DNA of 64,000 nt from Cristatella mucedo (lineage: Eukaryota; Bryozoa; Phylactolaemata; Cristatellidae). Each line of letters begins with the position of its first letter. The stretch's first letter is position 1. The stretch covers positions 2,681,001-2,745,000 of the forward strand of contig WPIO01000030.1 in the NCBI GenBank assembly GCA_009760855.2, read 5' to 3'. Of this stretch, positions 47,326 through 59,424 are shown piece by piece. A model generated the notes under the pieces. It ran no database searches, was not told the DNA's origin, and saw nothing but the letters and a program-made list of their open reading frames with translations. Both the position numbers and the translations under genes were made by a program.

Positions 47326-49439
47326 AGATACATGCATGGTTTCAAGCCTTGATTGCAAGCATGTGCCACGCTTTGGCCAGTTTGGGAGAGCGTTCATCAA
47401 GACACTCAGCAAAACGGGTTAACAAGACCTATGGCTGGTAAACTAAATTAATCCTGCACAGTTGCGTACCCAGAACACACCAGAACAAGAAACATTTCAG
47501 TTCAATGAGGTGAGGGAAAACCTGGCCGGGACAGATGATACTGTTCTGAGACTGTTAAGCTTAATTACGACCTGCAAACTTCTGAGGCATTTGGCGAAGT
47601 TACGTACCTGATTGATTAATCGGGCTGAGCAGGTGAGTCAATTTTAGAGAGTTTTGGCCTGAGAGAGGAGAGTTCAAACGAAAATGCGATAGCTGCTTGT
47701 ACTATATATGAAGAACTATGTCACGGTCATGGGTAGCACCCGCGACCCCGGCAGGATAGGGTACAGTCGGCTTATGTATATGCATCTCACATCCTATTTT
47801 CAATAAATAAGTTTTCGTAGGGTGCTACATAGACGCATTATTATTGTTATTATTATCGCCTATGGGTCTTAGCACTGGGGCGATCATAATAAATAAGGCT
47901 GCTCGATCATTAAGCTTTACATGTTACTTCACTATGAACTGCAGTCAAGGTCTCAGAGCCTGCGATTTGAGGCAATCTCTAGGAAATCCTCAGGCAATCT
48001 CCAGGCAAATTGGATTCAGCTATCGCCGCTTGTATCTCGAGCTAGTTAGCTATTTTCGTTGCGTGGCGTTACTGCGTGGGTATAGGCAAAGAAATTGGCG
48101 TGGCGTCAAGGATCGGCTTCTTATCAAGAAGGCCAATTATGGACCTGGTCCAATTGATGAATTGTACAACCTAGGCTGGCTGGTCACGGTCCTCTCTCTC
48201 TCTCTCTCGTTTATCAGTCTTTGCTGCGCCTAGATTACTTTCTTGTGTGGCTGGTGGTGCTGCGAATGCTGCGAGTGGGGACGTAAGGGTTGCATAGCCA
48301 GCGGTGACTCACTGGGGAGTGTCCGTACTGCAAATAAGCGTCTTGTGGAGTGTACCTTGTCGGACCTTAGCTTATGATGGCAGCTTAGCAGTTAATGAGA
48401 TGGCTTAGCACGTGAAGGTATGAAAGCACTCTGCTGCAAGTGTCGGCCTGGAAAGCTATTTGTGAAAGGTCACGTGGATTCAAATTAGGCCGATTTAATT
48501 CAGCAGTGGAAGCGACGTCAGAATATCTGGACGAAGAAAACAATTGCATGTATTCATGTGACCTATAGCTTTACGGCTTCAAGACCAATCGGGAGCACTC
48601 GTTTCTACCAGAAATAATCTTTAAACTTGAAATACATGCTAAACTCACATTTGCAGCTCGAGCGTTGGTCACAGCAGGAAAACAACCGGCTTAGGAAACT
48701 TCCATGCTCACGTTTTCGGTTGGCACGGTCACCTGACATCCATCGCCTGGGTCTGGTTGGCATCCTCCGGAAAGATAAAAGTCTCACCCTCTTTAGCTTC
48801 ATTGCGGCTACTTCTATTGGCTGCAGCTTGGTCCGAAAACAAAGTTATGGGGTCGTACGACGTCGGAGGGAATATTTTCCATTCTCTGTACGGAAAAAAC
48901 CATTTGGGGCTTAAAATAACTAAAGCGAACCCTTTCCGAGATTCCACAAGCACAATAAAGTGAATTTTGAACATGGCCAGTGAAAAGAGCCTCTGCTAAT
49001 GAAGCCTTCTGGCGAGAATTAGCGTTATAGATAGCAGTCAATATGAAAATCTTCAACATAATGCACTAGTATGAAAATGGCTTCGATTCGCTCTGGCTGG
49101 AGGCTCTCTGCTGCCATCTCGAGTCGGTCTTGCCTTTAAATAGGGACTTTTGCTGAAAGTAACTTTTTAAACCACAGGTGTTTAATCTCATTGGAATTTT
49201 AATTTTAGATGGCTATTTCATAGCTATTCCATGCGACCATGTGATACGATTGAACAATCCACCAACAAAATCAATAGCCACGTGCAAAAAGCGAGTTACG
49301 ACTCTAAAGCGTCGGCGGCTTGAGCCTTGCTTCGCAATTTCTATAGGTTGTTACGCTATTCGGCAGGCCTGAGGCAACCAGGTAGCCAGGTTTTCCCGCT
49401 GCTGGCGCGGCTGTGCTGTCTTTGGTGCGCTGCACTCAC

Positions 49440-49577
49440 CTTTGTGCTTTTCTCTAGAGGGCTGTAAAGTCGTGTGAGGCTCACTTGTGATAAGCTCGAA
49501 ATCCAAAATGAGCATGATAACATGAGAGCTCTCGTTTCTTACCGGAGCCAATAGAACGTTACAAGTGAACCTCTGTC
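49440..49577 (-). CDS. KCNH (ERG): ERG channel E3: C-terminal half of the PAS domain
   Basis: After CGCTCTTTGTAG the exon reads QRFTCNVLLAPVRNESSH, VIMLILDFELITSEPHTTLQ and PSREKHKG, ending at CAAAG|GTGAGT. It aligns with hERG [29 protein letters not shown], the last beta strands of the PAS domain that slow channel closing by docking on the cytoplasmic C-terminal domain. Phase 1 at both ends fits E2 and E4. Its 138 bp are shorter than human exon 3 (166 bp as recalled), and the exit phase differs. Confidence 0.92.
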
Positions 49578-50014
49578 CTACAAAGAGCGATAGCAGCACT
49601 GAACTCCGACACAATATGTCGTCTAGCTTTGGAGTCACATTTCTCTGCACATGTCTGCTAAGCCTTCTATCCTTGGCCATCCTCTCGTAGGAGTTTTTCT
49701 GGGGAGAAGCATGTAGCAGAGTAGCGCTGCTTAAGTTACGAAAACCAGCCGTGCGGCAACTGCACACGCCCTATCGTACTGCACATTGCAGCATTACTGC
49801 AGCATGATTTTCAATACACTCCAAGTAGTGCTAACAGGATTTCTCACCAATAATCTCCAGGAGAGATTATTTTATCCGCTTCGTCGATTGCTGATCATGC
49901 AAAAAGTCGGATTTCAGAGACACAAAGACTTTCCAGAATTTCTAAGAAGTGATCGACAAACGCTTATAAAACCATACTGGTTTAACACTTTGGTGATGTG
50001 CTCGCATTAACAAA

Positions 50015-50757
50015 AAATAATAATAACAATAATAGACTTGATAAAGCACCCTCAGAGAACTCAATCTCTTTCTGAGCACTTCACATTTGCTGCAAAGGAA
50101 ACCCGATCGAATGGTGAGTGTGTCATACTTGATAAACAACATGAATAAAAAGGTTATGGGCGACATGCACAGGGTCAGCATGCAAGTGTGGTTAGTGGCA
50201 GCATGCAGTGTCAGCACACATAAGCACAAAAAGGACTAATCGCAGGGACCCACTAAATGCTGTCATAAATAAGTGCGTTTTGAAGTTCTTTTCAAATGTG
50301 GTCAAGTCAGGGGATGTCGTGACGCAAGTCGGGAGTGAGTTGATTCGTTGCTTGATTGGTAGCCAGTACAGATCGGCGAGAAATGGCGTGATGTGACAAC
50401 TGCGATGCTCACGACCGACAGGGCTAGCTGCTGAGTTTTGCTCCAGATGTAAGCCGCTGATTGCACATGCCGGTAGGCCAGCAAGCAGTGACTCACAGAA
50501 GTCAAGACATTATGTCAGAAATGTGTGGACCAACTTGGATCTGGTATCCTTTTCTAAGCAAGCCCAAATTTTAACAATGTTATGTAGCTGAAAGTAGGCA
50601 GACTTGATTGTGGAGCTGATGTGGTCGTCTAACGAACGGTCACTTTGGAATATGCCACCTAGATTTCGTGCAGATTTAGCAGGAGATATGCTAGCAGAGC
50701 TGGTTTTGAGTGTTAGCCTTTCCAATTTCTGAATCACACTTGGTTAGCATATAACTA
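50015..50757 (-). mobile_element. CR1/L2-like LINE 3' half
   Basis: On the - strand the RT C-terminal region (IQKLERLTLKTSSASISPAK, SDRSLDDHISSTIKSAYFQL) is followed by a partly deleted segment and the 3' end (TGAAGTGCTCAGAAAGAGATTGAGTTCTCTGAGGGTGCTTTATC and ATTATT). Its 5' truncation point meets that of the next copy head to head at about 50757. Confidence 0.9.
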
Positions 50758-51545
50758 GTAAGTTGGTTGGTAAGTTGGCTAAAATTAGGGCTTGTTTAGA
50801 TAAGGATACCACGTCCAAGTTGGTCCATGCATTCGTGACATCCCGTCTCGACTTCTGCAACTCACTGCTTACTGGCCTACCAGCATGTGCGATCAGGCGA
50901 TTGCAGCTGGTGCAAAACTCTGCAGCTCGGCTTGTCTGTCGTGAGCGTCGCAGTTGCCACATTACTCCACTTCTCGCCGACCTGCACTGGCTATCAGTCA
51001 AGCAACGGATTGACTTCAAGGTTTTGTCGCTCACTTTTAGGTCACTTCATTCTATGGCTCCAGCCTATCTTTCAGATGTACTACCCCATCAGGCCAAGCA
51101 TCGTACCACTCACTTTTCGGAATCCAACAGTCTGGAAATACCTCGTACAAACCTTAAATTCTTTGGAGACCGTGCATTTAGCTCGTATGCTCCCAAAGCG
51201 TGGAAGTCCCTCCCGACCTGCGTCAGAACATCCCCTGACCTGACCACATTTAAAAGAAACTTAAAAACACACCTATTTAGGACAGCATTTAGTGGGTCCC
51301 TGTGATTCGTCCTTGATGTGCTTATGCGTGCTGACACTGTGCATGCTGCCACTAACCACATTTGCATGCTGACCCTGTGCATGTCACCCCTAACCATATT
51401 ATTCATTTTGTTTGTTTTCAAGCATGATTTTACTTACTATTCTATTGCATATCACTTTGCAGCAAATGTAAAGCGCCTAGAAAGAGATTAAGTTCTCTGA
51501 GGGCGCTTTATCAAGTGCAATATTATTATTATATTATTATTATTG
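50758..51545 (+). mobile_element. CR1/L2-like LINE 3' end, well preserved
   Basis: Open for 180 codons in the RT C-terminal region: RACLDKDTTSKLVHAFVTSR, LDFCNSLLTGLPACAIRRLQ, LVQNSAARLVCRERRSCHIT and LRTNLKFFGD-like sequence to LFRTAFSGSL. The 3' end from 51471 folds as a double stem, AAGCGCC (51471-51477) with GGCGCTT (51502-51508) and AGAGA with TCTCT inside, before the ATT repeats. The preserved frame suggests a young insertion. Confidence 0.93.
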
Positions 51546-51565
51546 CTTCATCATTCAATATAAAA

Positions 51566-52925
51566 AAAGTTTTCTGCCATCCATGTGTGGGTGTCATCAA
51601 TACTTGCAGCAAGGGAGTTGAAAGAATTCGACATTATGGAGGACTGGGAGGGATCAAAGCAAAGGTACAACTGAGCTGTCCGCATAGAAGTGAAAGCATA
51701 GATTGTGCCAGGCAATTACATTGCCTAGAGGGAGAGTATAAACCATGAAAAGAATAAGACCAACCACAGAGCCCTGAGGTACCAAATATTTCAAATGTTC
51801 CTTGGATGATCTTGGTCCATTCACATCAATACTCTGGAGTCTCCCACTGAAATACGACCTGGACCATTGCACAGTAGTGTCAGTGATACCCAGGCGAGAT
51901 GAGAGGCGTCCAAGAAGAACTTGGTGATCGACAGTATCAAAAGCTGCCGAAAGATCGAGCAAAACAAGCTGAGCTCCTCTACCCATGTCTGCATTGCTAA
52001 GTGAGTCTTTGCACCCCTGAAGCAATGCTGACTCTGTGGAGTGATTAGCTCTAAAGCCAGACTGGAACGTACTAGCAAGGTTTGAAGTTTCAATATATGA
52101 GTTCAGCTGGTCTGCCACGACTCGTTCCAGTGTCTTTGATAGGAATGGTAGAAGGAAGACTGGGCGGTAGTTGCTCCAAGTTCTCTTGGTCTAGTGTCGC
52201 TTTCTCGAGAAGTGGCCTGACTGCAGCTTTTTGAAAGGTGCCAGGACATGACCTGAGGCTAATGACATAAATTATGTTAGTTATGCATGGCAGGAGCAGA
52301 TCAATGCAACGTTGAAGTAGGACGATGGGAATAGGGTCCAAAGGACTTGTTGTCTTCTTTGATTGGGATCTTAAGTTCAGGACGAGCTAGTGTAATGTCT
52401 GGGGTAAACCATAGGCTGTCTGGGCGAGGGCACACAGTTTGCTTAGTCAGAGGTGCAAACTCGTTGAGCGTGTCAGCTAGCGTCGTGTTGTAGCCATCTA
52501 CAAATGATGACAGATCGGAGGGGGACTGAGCAGCAGAGGCGAAGCAGATATTTTCACACGGACAGCATTGACTTCAAGGGTCTTGAGGTTTCGCAATTCA
52601 TATGTGATTTTAGGAGGAGAATGAGGGCACACACTGTAGACTTAATGGGATCAGCACGTGGTCAGACAAGTAGGATTTGGTAGTAATTGGTGATGACAAA
52701 GTGCAGTTGTTGGAGAAAATTTGGTCAAGGCAACGATAACAGCAACTCCACCTCCAGTTTTGATTGATCTAGGAGTGTGAAAGAATGAGAAAGCAGTCAG
52801 GCAGCGTCTTAATTGCCTGACAGTTTACCGACTTTAGCCAAGGTTCAGTTAAGGCGAACAGGTCGAGACCATTTTCAGAAATAAGCAGTTAATGACCAAC
52901 GTCATTGGCGTAAGCATTGCCGCAT
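51566..52925 (-). mobile_element. CR1/L2-like LINE, endonuclease to mid-RT
   Basis: On the - strand it starts with an endonuclease-like LFALTEPWL region near 52850, then PIPIVLLQRCIDLLLPCI, SGFRANHSTESALL, LVLLDLSAAFDTVDHQVLLG and LVPQGSVVGLILF. It is cut off before the RT C terminus. Frameshifts are present. Confidence 0.9.
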
Positions 52926-53089
52926 ATGTAGAGAGATTGTGCTCTCACATGGCACTATGAATATGAACTTTACTTATTTATACGTAAAATATCTTTTAAA
53001 TGATGTGGTATGGTCTAGCAACTGATATCGCATGCTATAATTCTCCGAGCACAAAAAGTAAAGGGGACCACGAGGTTTTGGCCTAAGAG

Positions 53090-53180
53090 ATAGATAAATA
53101 CATAGATAGATAGACATATGGATAGATTAGATAGATACATAGATAGATAGATGGACAAATAGGTAGATTAATAGACAGAT
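53090..53180 (+). repeat. (GATA)n-type microsatellite, interrupted
   Basis: Repeated ATAGATAGATAG with ACAT and GGAC interruptions. Confidence 0.85.
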
Positions 53181-53199
53181 TGATAGAGCGAGAGAGAGA

Positions 53200-53375
53200 G
53201 AGAAAAATACTAGCTGATTCATGAGCCTCTTTTGGAATAGCGACATAAGAGCCTTTGTGGCTTAATCATCGCTTGCAGCAGCAATAAAGGATCACCCACC
53301 GCAGGATTCGAGATCAAGAATTTGGGACCTAGGTCGCGAAAAGCAACCGCCTTACCTAGTGTGAAATCACGGCTC
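53200..53375 (-). mobile_element. tRNA-derived SINE, family B
   Basis: On the - strand: GTGAGCCGTGATTTCACACTAGGTAAGGCGGTTGC, a B-box relic ATCTCGAATCCTGCGG, GGGTGATCCTTTATTGC, then the tail AAAAGAGGCTCATGAATCAGCTAGTATTTTT. Confidence 0.7.
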
Positions 53376-53384
53376 ACCTAAATA

Positions 53385-53389
53385 GAGAG

Positions 53390-53439
<50 letters not shown>

Positions 53440-53520
53440 AGACGTACAGACAGACAGACAGACAGACAGAGCGACAGAGAGACGTACAGATAAACAGAGC
53501 GACAGAGAGAGAGAGGAGAC

Positions 53521-53591
<71 letters not shown>

Positions 53592-53650
53592 AACAGAAAG
53601 AGAGCGAGAGAGACAGAGAGGCAGATAGAGACAGAGAGAGAGAGAGAGAG

Positions 53651-53682
<32 letters not shown>

Positions 53683-53735
53683 TGCAGAGAAGTTGGGTCT
53701 GTTGTTGATAGAAAGGTAGAGAGAGAGAGAGAATT
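53385..53735 (+). repeat. (GA)n and (GACA)n compound microsatellite
   Basis: GA runs alternate with GACA and GACAGACA blocks and short unique spacers. It is (CU)n-rich in the ERG transcript. ORFs over it are artefacts. Confidence 0.95.
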
Positions 53736-54589
53736 CATGAAGTTAGAGAGAAGAGCAAAGGAGGAGATGGAGATGGGGAGATGGATGTAGGTGAAGGGAG
53801 GAATGAGAGGGGGACAAAGGCGTAGAAGCGAAGCGAGAGAAAGAGGCATGGCACGAATTTTTGCACATGTGCTCACTATGTTTGTGATCGTCCGCAGATA
53901 TCAGGCAAGAGGAAAGTTGGTGGTCTTAAAATAACTCCAAGCTCGCTTGACACGGGAGCAGTGCGCCTAAAGATGCACTTGGCATGAATGTTGCAGCCTA
54001 TGCTCTCATTAAATCCTTCTAAAAGCAGGATGAATTTTAGCTGGCGTTCTGGCTTTTTAGAGACCTATCAGGATGAGCATCGTAATTCAAACAGTGTTAC
54101 CCACATTGGTTCAACTTCACATTCAGCGTTGAGCTAGGTATTGAGCCTAGTAACAAAGACTGAGAGGATATGGACTGCTTTATACGGCGCCAGGCTACTA
54201 CTTCATGGGTCACTCGCCGACACAGATTTTCACGAGTCTTAACTCCAGTATGTGTGCTAATTTATTTATGTTACATTCTGATATTCCCTAGAGGCCCTAA
54301 GAAAACAATGCTTACGTACAAAATGACCGAAGGCCTTTTGAATTAGACATATCCCGTGAAAAGCGAACACAAGGATCAAGGTCGAATTATCACATAATCT
54401 CATTTATATACAGGCGGTACAGTAAATTTGGCTATCACCCAGCTTTGCATCTGTCTTGAAAGATTAGTCTTGTGTAGAAATCGAACGCACAACCTGGTTT
54501 ATGAAGTGCGAGTACCCTAAAACTTAGCCTACGATCTACAAGCAACCAATGATCTTCAAGAGTCAAGCCCTGCCGATTGCGCTATCGCA

Positions 54590-54735
54590 GACCTCCCAAC
54601 CTGTCCAAAAAGATGCTTGCAGCTGGTGCCAAAATTAGCATTGCAGCTAGACCTGACTGTCTCCATTGTCACAACTGCCATAGTAAATCACTTATCTAAA
54701 TTAGACCTTCACTGGCTCCCCATCAAGTAGCGTGT
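54590..54735 (+). mobile_element. LINE RT C-terminal scrap
   Basis: GATGCTTGCAGCTGGTGCCAAAATTAGC..CAGCTAGACCTGACTGTC..CACTGGCTCCCCATCAAGTAGCG is a diverged copy of the LQLVQNSAARL...LHWLPVKQR region. Confidence 0.65.
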
Positions 54736-54821
54736 CAGGTGAGGTGATATATATTTCACACAGGCGGTAGGCTGCAGAATTGATTGGCTACTATGAACGG
54801 CTGAATGATAACCAAAGGTCG

Positions 54822-54905
54822 AGCAGCAGCAGCAGCGGAACCAGCAACAGTAGCAGCAGCAGCAAAGCAAAGCAGCAAAGCAAAGCAGCAAAGCTAGGCA
54901 GCAAA
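54822..54905 (+). repeat. CAG and AGCAA tandem tract
   Basis: AGCAGCAGCAGCAG near 54822 and 54855, then AAAGCAAAGCAGCAAAGCAAAGCAGCAAAGC at 54863-54895. Confidence 0.85.
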
Positions 54906-55129
54906 GCACCACCTGTTTCGCGTGAGCAACATGGGCACGCTATCCAGCCATTTTTCAGTATGCTTTTTGTTCCAAGCCCTCTCTAGCGCAGGACCTAGCA
55001 AACAGTCTGGACACTTTACCAAATGCACGATTGAAGTACACTTGAGAAATGAGAGCAACGACAACTGACCAAGACCCGACCATTCGCAGGGTGCGTCCGT
55101 AGCAGGTAAGAGTGTGCATGCATGATTAC

Positions 55130-55360
55130 CATTCTTGGAGCAAAGGTCCATGTCCAGCTGTAGCTCGTCATTTCCAGATAAGCCACTTTTCAGCAGAGCA
55201 ATCGACGGCTCGCTAGTGTACGGTCCTTGTAGAAAGCCGCAGTCTCCACTCTTTTGCATGACTTCAGCTCTGGAGAAGCCGGTAAGCTCGCAGAATCCAT
55301 CATTGCAGAATATTATTGGATGAGAGCTCGGTATCGCATTTACAAATACAAAACTCCTGT
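55130..55360 (-). CDS. KCNH (ERG): ERG channel E2: PAS domain core
   Basis: After the acceptor TTATTTTTCAG the exon encodes [60 protein letters not shown] and LDMDLCSKN, ending AATG|GTAATC. It aligns with hERG [31 protein letters not shown]. Length (231 bp) and both phases equal human KCNH2 exon 2 as I recall it. The PAS domain is cytoplasmic and slows deactivation in ERG channels. The preceding exon, which would encode the N-terminal cap, was not found between 55361 and 64000. Confidence 0.96.
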
Positions 55361-56224
55361 CTGAAAAATAAAATATCATACAACAAATTAATTAGCTTTT
55401 AGTACAAGTTGCAAGAGTCTTCTCGTTACAATAGCTTATGACGAATAGAATTTTTGTTGTGCTGCGATGTCCATTTTTAGCATTAACGATCCTATCTGGT
55501 TAATGCGATGAAAGTTGTAGCAGCGTTTGTCACAGTAGGTACTATGCTCTGACTTAATATCCCAATAAGCATTTGGTGTGTCGAGTTAATTTCCTGATGT
55601 CTCCATTACATCTTTAAGGAAATATAGTCACTTTCCGTAGGTAAATCTTTAATATGGATCACTGAGCATCTGCATGCGATTTTGATGACCTGTTCCTAAG
55701 TGATCTTTTATCAGCTCCACATTCAAGTCTGCCTATCTTCAGCAAAGTAACATTGCGAAAAAATTCGGAACTATTAATTCATTTTAATTAATAAGCTCCC
55801 TCTAACCAACAAGCAGTTGCAATTCTTTCATTGTTATCACTAGATAATTTGTTTTTAAATAATAATGCTGTAAGCCATTATTAATTGTTAATGGGGTTTT
55901 TAAGTAACTTGGCTTCCGAAGTGCCTAGCTCTTATTTGCCCATTTTTTACCGTTACTTACTCAGAGCAATCAGCATTAGCATGTGTTTGCATTTACATGG
56001 GTTATATGAGTGGGTATTTTGTTAGCTGAATAGCTACATATATTGACTTTTCCAGCCGGCTAACTGCATGTCTTAGCTTTGTGTGCACATATATGAACAG
56101 AGCGAGTTACCAGCTTCTGAATTAGCTGTTAAATCAGCGGCTCGCCAAGGCCGACACATCGAGCTGGAAGCAGGGCAACGGAATAGCCGTATGCTTTTAT
56201 ACGGCCTTTAAATAGCTTAATAGT

Positions 56225-56530
56225 AATAACAATAATAATAATAAGAAAATTTCGCTACACCCTAAGAGAAATAAATCTGTTTCTAGGCTCTTAGTTTAGG
56301 TAGGAAAGAAAGCATGAATGGGTTAGTGATACCATGCACAATGTCAGCACGAATCAGCAGCAAGTCACATGTTGAGAACACGTTAGATTAGTAACCTGTG
56401 GTTTTTAGCTTAGTTCTTAATGCCGTCAGCGCAGGTGATGACGAGACTTCAGTCAGTAGGGAGTCCCGACCTTTGGGAGCATTTTAATTGAAGGCACTTT
56501 CTTCAATCACTTTGAGGTTGCTTATAGGCA
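56225..56530 (-). mobile_element. LINE 3' end, degraded
   Basis: The + strand begins ACAATAATAATAATAAG then CACCCTAAGAGAAATAAATCTGTTTCTAGGCTCTTAG, the reverse of the LINE tail, followed by the usual 3' UTR order. Confidence 0.7.
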
Positions 56531-57885
56531 ATACTAGACCAAGAGAACTTTAGTTACTTCTGCCCTATTTATATACTGCCATTCCTGTAAAAGACACTGG
56601 AACAAATACTAGATGACCAGCTAAGCTCTTCTGTCAAAACTTGTTACCTAGCAAGTAATCTCCAGTCAGATTTTTGTGCTAATCACTTCCCCCTGTCTTC
56701 ATAGCTTCGGTTTTGCATCTGTCTTCTCAGCAATGCAGATTTAGGTAGAGGCTCTCTGCCTGTAGTGCTTAATCTTTCGGCAGCGTTTGATACCTACCAT
56801 TGATCAACAAGTTCTTCTTGGGCGCCTAATCTAACTTGGGCATCCCTGGTACTGCTCTTCAATGTTTTAGGTCCTATTTCAGTGGGAGAATTGGAGCGCC
56901 GAGCATCCAAGGAACATCTAAACTATGGCGCACCCCAGGACTCGGCACTTAGTCAGTTTCTTTTCACAAGTTATGCTCTCCATCTATCCGATTAGTTAGA
57001 CGAGCACAATCTAGGCTTTCATTTTGATGCACCTGACACGCAGCTGTATCTCTTGCTTAGTTCCCTTCCAGCTTTCACGCAAGTAAAACTCTTTCGGCTC
57101 CCTTTCTGCATGTATTGCACGTATTACTTGGATGGCAGCAAACTGTTCCAAATTTAATGATGGTAAAATATCCTTCATACTTATTGGCAAACCGAGTGAT
57201 GCAGAAAGTGGAGCATCCATCCTGACAAATGGGTTTAAACAGAATATCTCCTGTAGGATCTGAACGCAATCTTAGTTTCATGCTCCTAAGAGATTTTCAT
57301 TAGACAACCACATTAGCTCCGAAGCAAAGTAAGTGTGCCCATTTTCAGTAACATATTATCTCAAACATTTGGGTTTGTTTAGATAGGGACAAATCAATAC
57401 AGTTGGACGATGCATATGTGATATCTCGTCTCGACTTCTGCAACTCGCAACCAAAGCTCACTGATCACGTAAGGGCCTGATGGCATAGGCCGGAAGATCT
57501 GCACAAAATTGAATGTCTTCCTGCATGCGGCTCCTCTGACTGAAACGTTTAGCTGTGCCTCGAACCTATCTCAAATCCTTTGGAGACTACACCTATTAGT
57601 TCGCATCCTCCGAAAGCCTGGAACTCGCTCCCGACTGACGTCGCAACATCCCCTGACTTGAGGAAATTTACAAAGAGTTAAAAAAAAGCACCGTTTCCTT
57701 TCTCTTCCTCGCAGCAATTGATGGGTTCTCATGAATTTCCATTTGTATGCTTATATAAGATGATAATGTACAAGTTCGCACTAACTATATTCACATACTT
57801 CCTTTATAGCATTACATGTAAAGTGTCTAAAAAGAGATTTAGTTCTCTGACATTGCTGTACAAATGTATTATTTTATTACTCTTA
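56530..57885 (+). mobile_element. CR1/L2-like LINE, degraded RT
   Basis: Starts DQENFSYFCPIYILPFL-like, then LNLSAAFDT, LGIPGTALQCFRSYFSG and so on to PKAWNSLPTDVATSPDLR, ending AAAGTGTCTAAAAAGAGATTTAGTTCTCTG and ATTATTTTATTA. Many breaks. Confidence 0.85.
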
Positions 57886-58452
57886 GAGCTGTATTAGCTT
57901 AGCGACGTCAGCCATTAGAGAGATTGGTGCGAGTGTGAAAGCTGATGATAAAGTAGCTCGGATAGTAGGCCCGAGTAAGAGAAAGATTACAAGCTGCTAG
58001 AAGCCTAAATGGTGGGATGGTAGATTAGCGAAAACAGGTGCGCGGGGCCCAAAAACTCGTAGTGATACCAGCTCACAACCTACGCCCCAAAATTTGAGAA
58101 TTTAAAGTCGTAGCGGAAGAGGCTAGCTATGACATACCTCAGTATTGAGGACGCAGCGCAAGGTCAATGTCCCTTCTCTTCGAGCGAGTCGCATGGAAAA
58201 TCTTTCTAGCCTCGCTACAAAGCTGTCGATACCAATTTTGGGGCGAAGAAGAGAAATGTCACGAAATTTGCAACAAACTCGCACTTCCACTTAGAGATGT
58301 CAATAATGCATCCAAATCGCGCGAGCCCAACTCGGAGGCCGGCCTCTGCAGACCTGTCTACGCTGAACTACCTTTTTGGCAATTCTAAAAATATAACAGC
58401 GCCTCTTTGTGACGAAAATAATGATAGCTCTATCCGGAAACAGGCCCCAAGC

Positions 58453-58558
58453 GTGCACACCGAAGGCGCACCGTACCAGCTGGCGTTTTCTGCTAAGCAT
58501 ATGACAGCATGGTCGCCTCGATCTGGAGAAAACCTTGAGTGTGCACACCGAAGGCACA
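58453..58558 (+). repeat. Direct repeat of a 20-base motif 84 bases apart
   Basis: GTGCACACCGAAGGC.CACCG occurs near 58454 and again near 58538. Confidence 0.7.
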
Positions 58559-59407
58559 CCGCTCGAAAACTCTGAGTGTAGTTGCACTCTCAGCCTCGTA
58601 GTTCTCACTGGAATGCTGGTAGCCCCTCTGGGAATGATTGCTGAAAGTTTGGCAGTTTGCATCAGCAAGATAATGACTGCCAAGATATTGTTCAGGTTTC
58701 CTGAATTATAACGACTAGGAATTGCTAGCCTCGAAATATATGGATTGGTGGCATACAAACCAAAGGCGTGTAATAGTCAAAAAGCTGTGCACTAGACTTT
58801 GAGCAATGCCAGCGCTCTGGGCGTCAAAGTGTGAGCTATACGCCAGGGCTGCTGCTGGACATCTGCAACGGTCCGTGGGTAAGGAATAGACCGTTGTACA
58901 CCACGCCTGTTGGCTTGATGTATTAAGGTACGAGCGCTCTAAATTGCTGCCAGTCGTATCGCCACAGTCGGCCTACCCGCGTGTGCTAGTGGTACAGCTA
59001 CAAGTTGCTGTCCGTGAATCAAGGCTTGTGCTTCGCCGGTATCCGTCGCGCATCGGCAAGGGACAGCGCCGCCACCGGGGCCGTTCGTAGCCATTGGACG
59101 CAAGTGCAGAAACCGCTCATAGCACTGCCGCGCTTCCAAGGTTGGCGGGACGCAGCTATCAACGGCAAAGGGAGGGCGCTACAACGGCTGCCGCTTGGCC
59201 TGAAGCCGCCCGCCCAGCCTCGTCGGCCAGACCCGTGAAGGCGTCAGCTCCCTCCCAGCCGGCTCCTCTCGCTAAGCTTTCGTTAGAGTGTCGTTGAATA
59301 AAAATGCACGGCCAAGTAAAAGCATTCAGGAAGACGAGAGCGGGCATTCGCCCAAGGAAGAGCACGGTCCACGTTTCGCGGCTGCCTCTTCGGCACCGCT
59401 CAGAGCC

Positions 59408-59424
59408 TATAAGCGTATATAAGT
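59408..59424 (+). promoter_or_regulatory. TATA-box candidate in a GC-rich stretch
   Basis: AAGCGTATATAAGTTAG near 59408-59424 lies in a CpG-rich region that runs from about 58960 to 59950, with an AATAAA at 60009-60014. The arrangement could be a promoter or part of an old LTR. No terminal repeats or flanking duplication were found. Confidence 0.3.

Larger units (their letters stand above)
41397..49439 (-). other. ERG intron between E3 and E4 (8.0 kb), dense in LINEs
   Basis: Two + strand LINE copies (41640-43680 and about 43790-46125) lie in tandem, antisense to the channel, followed by a LINE 3' fragment at 47225-47325. The + strand ORFs at 46392-46838 and 47844-48233 are free of family signatures. 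The stretches 46130-47220 and 47330-49435 hold nothing else recognised. Confidence 0.6.
49578..55129 (-). other. ERG intron between E2 and E3 (5.6 kb)
   Basis: Filled by LINE fragments in both orientations (50015-52925), GATA and GA microsatellites (53090-53735), a SINE B (53200-53375), a LINE scrap (54590-54735) and a CAG/AAAGC-rich tract (54822-54905). The stretch 53740-54585 shows nothing recognisable. Confidence 0.6.
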
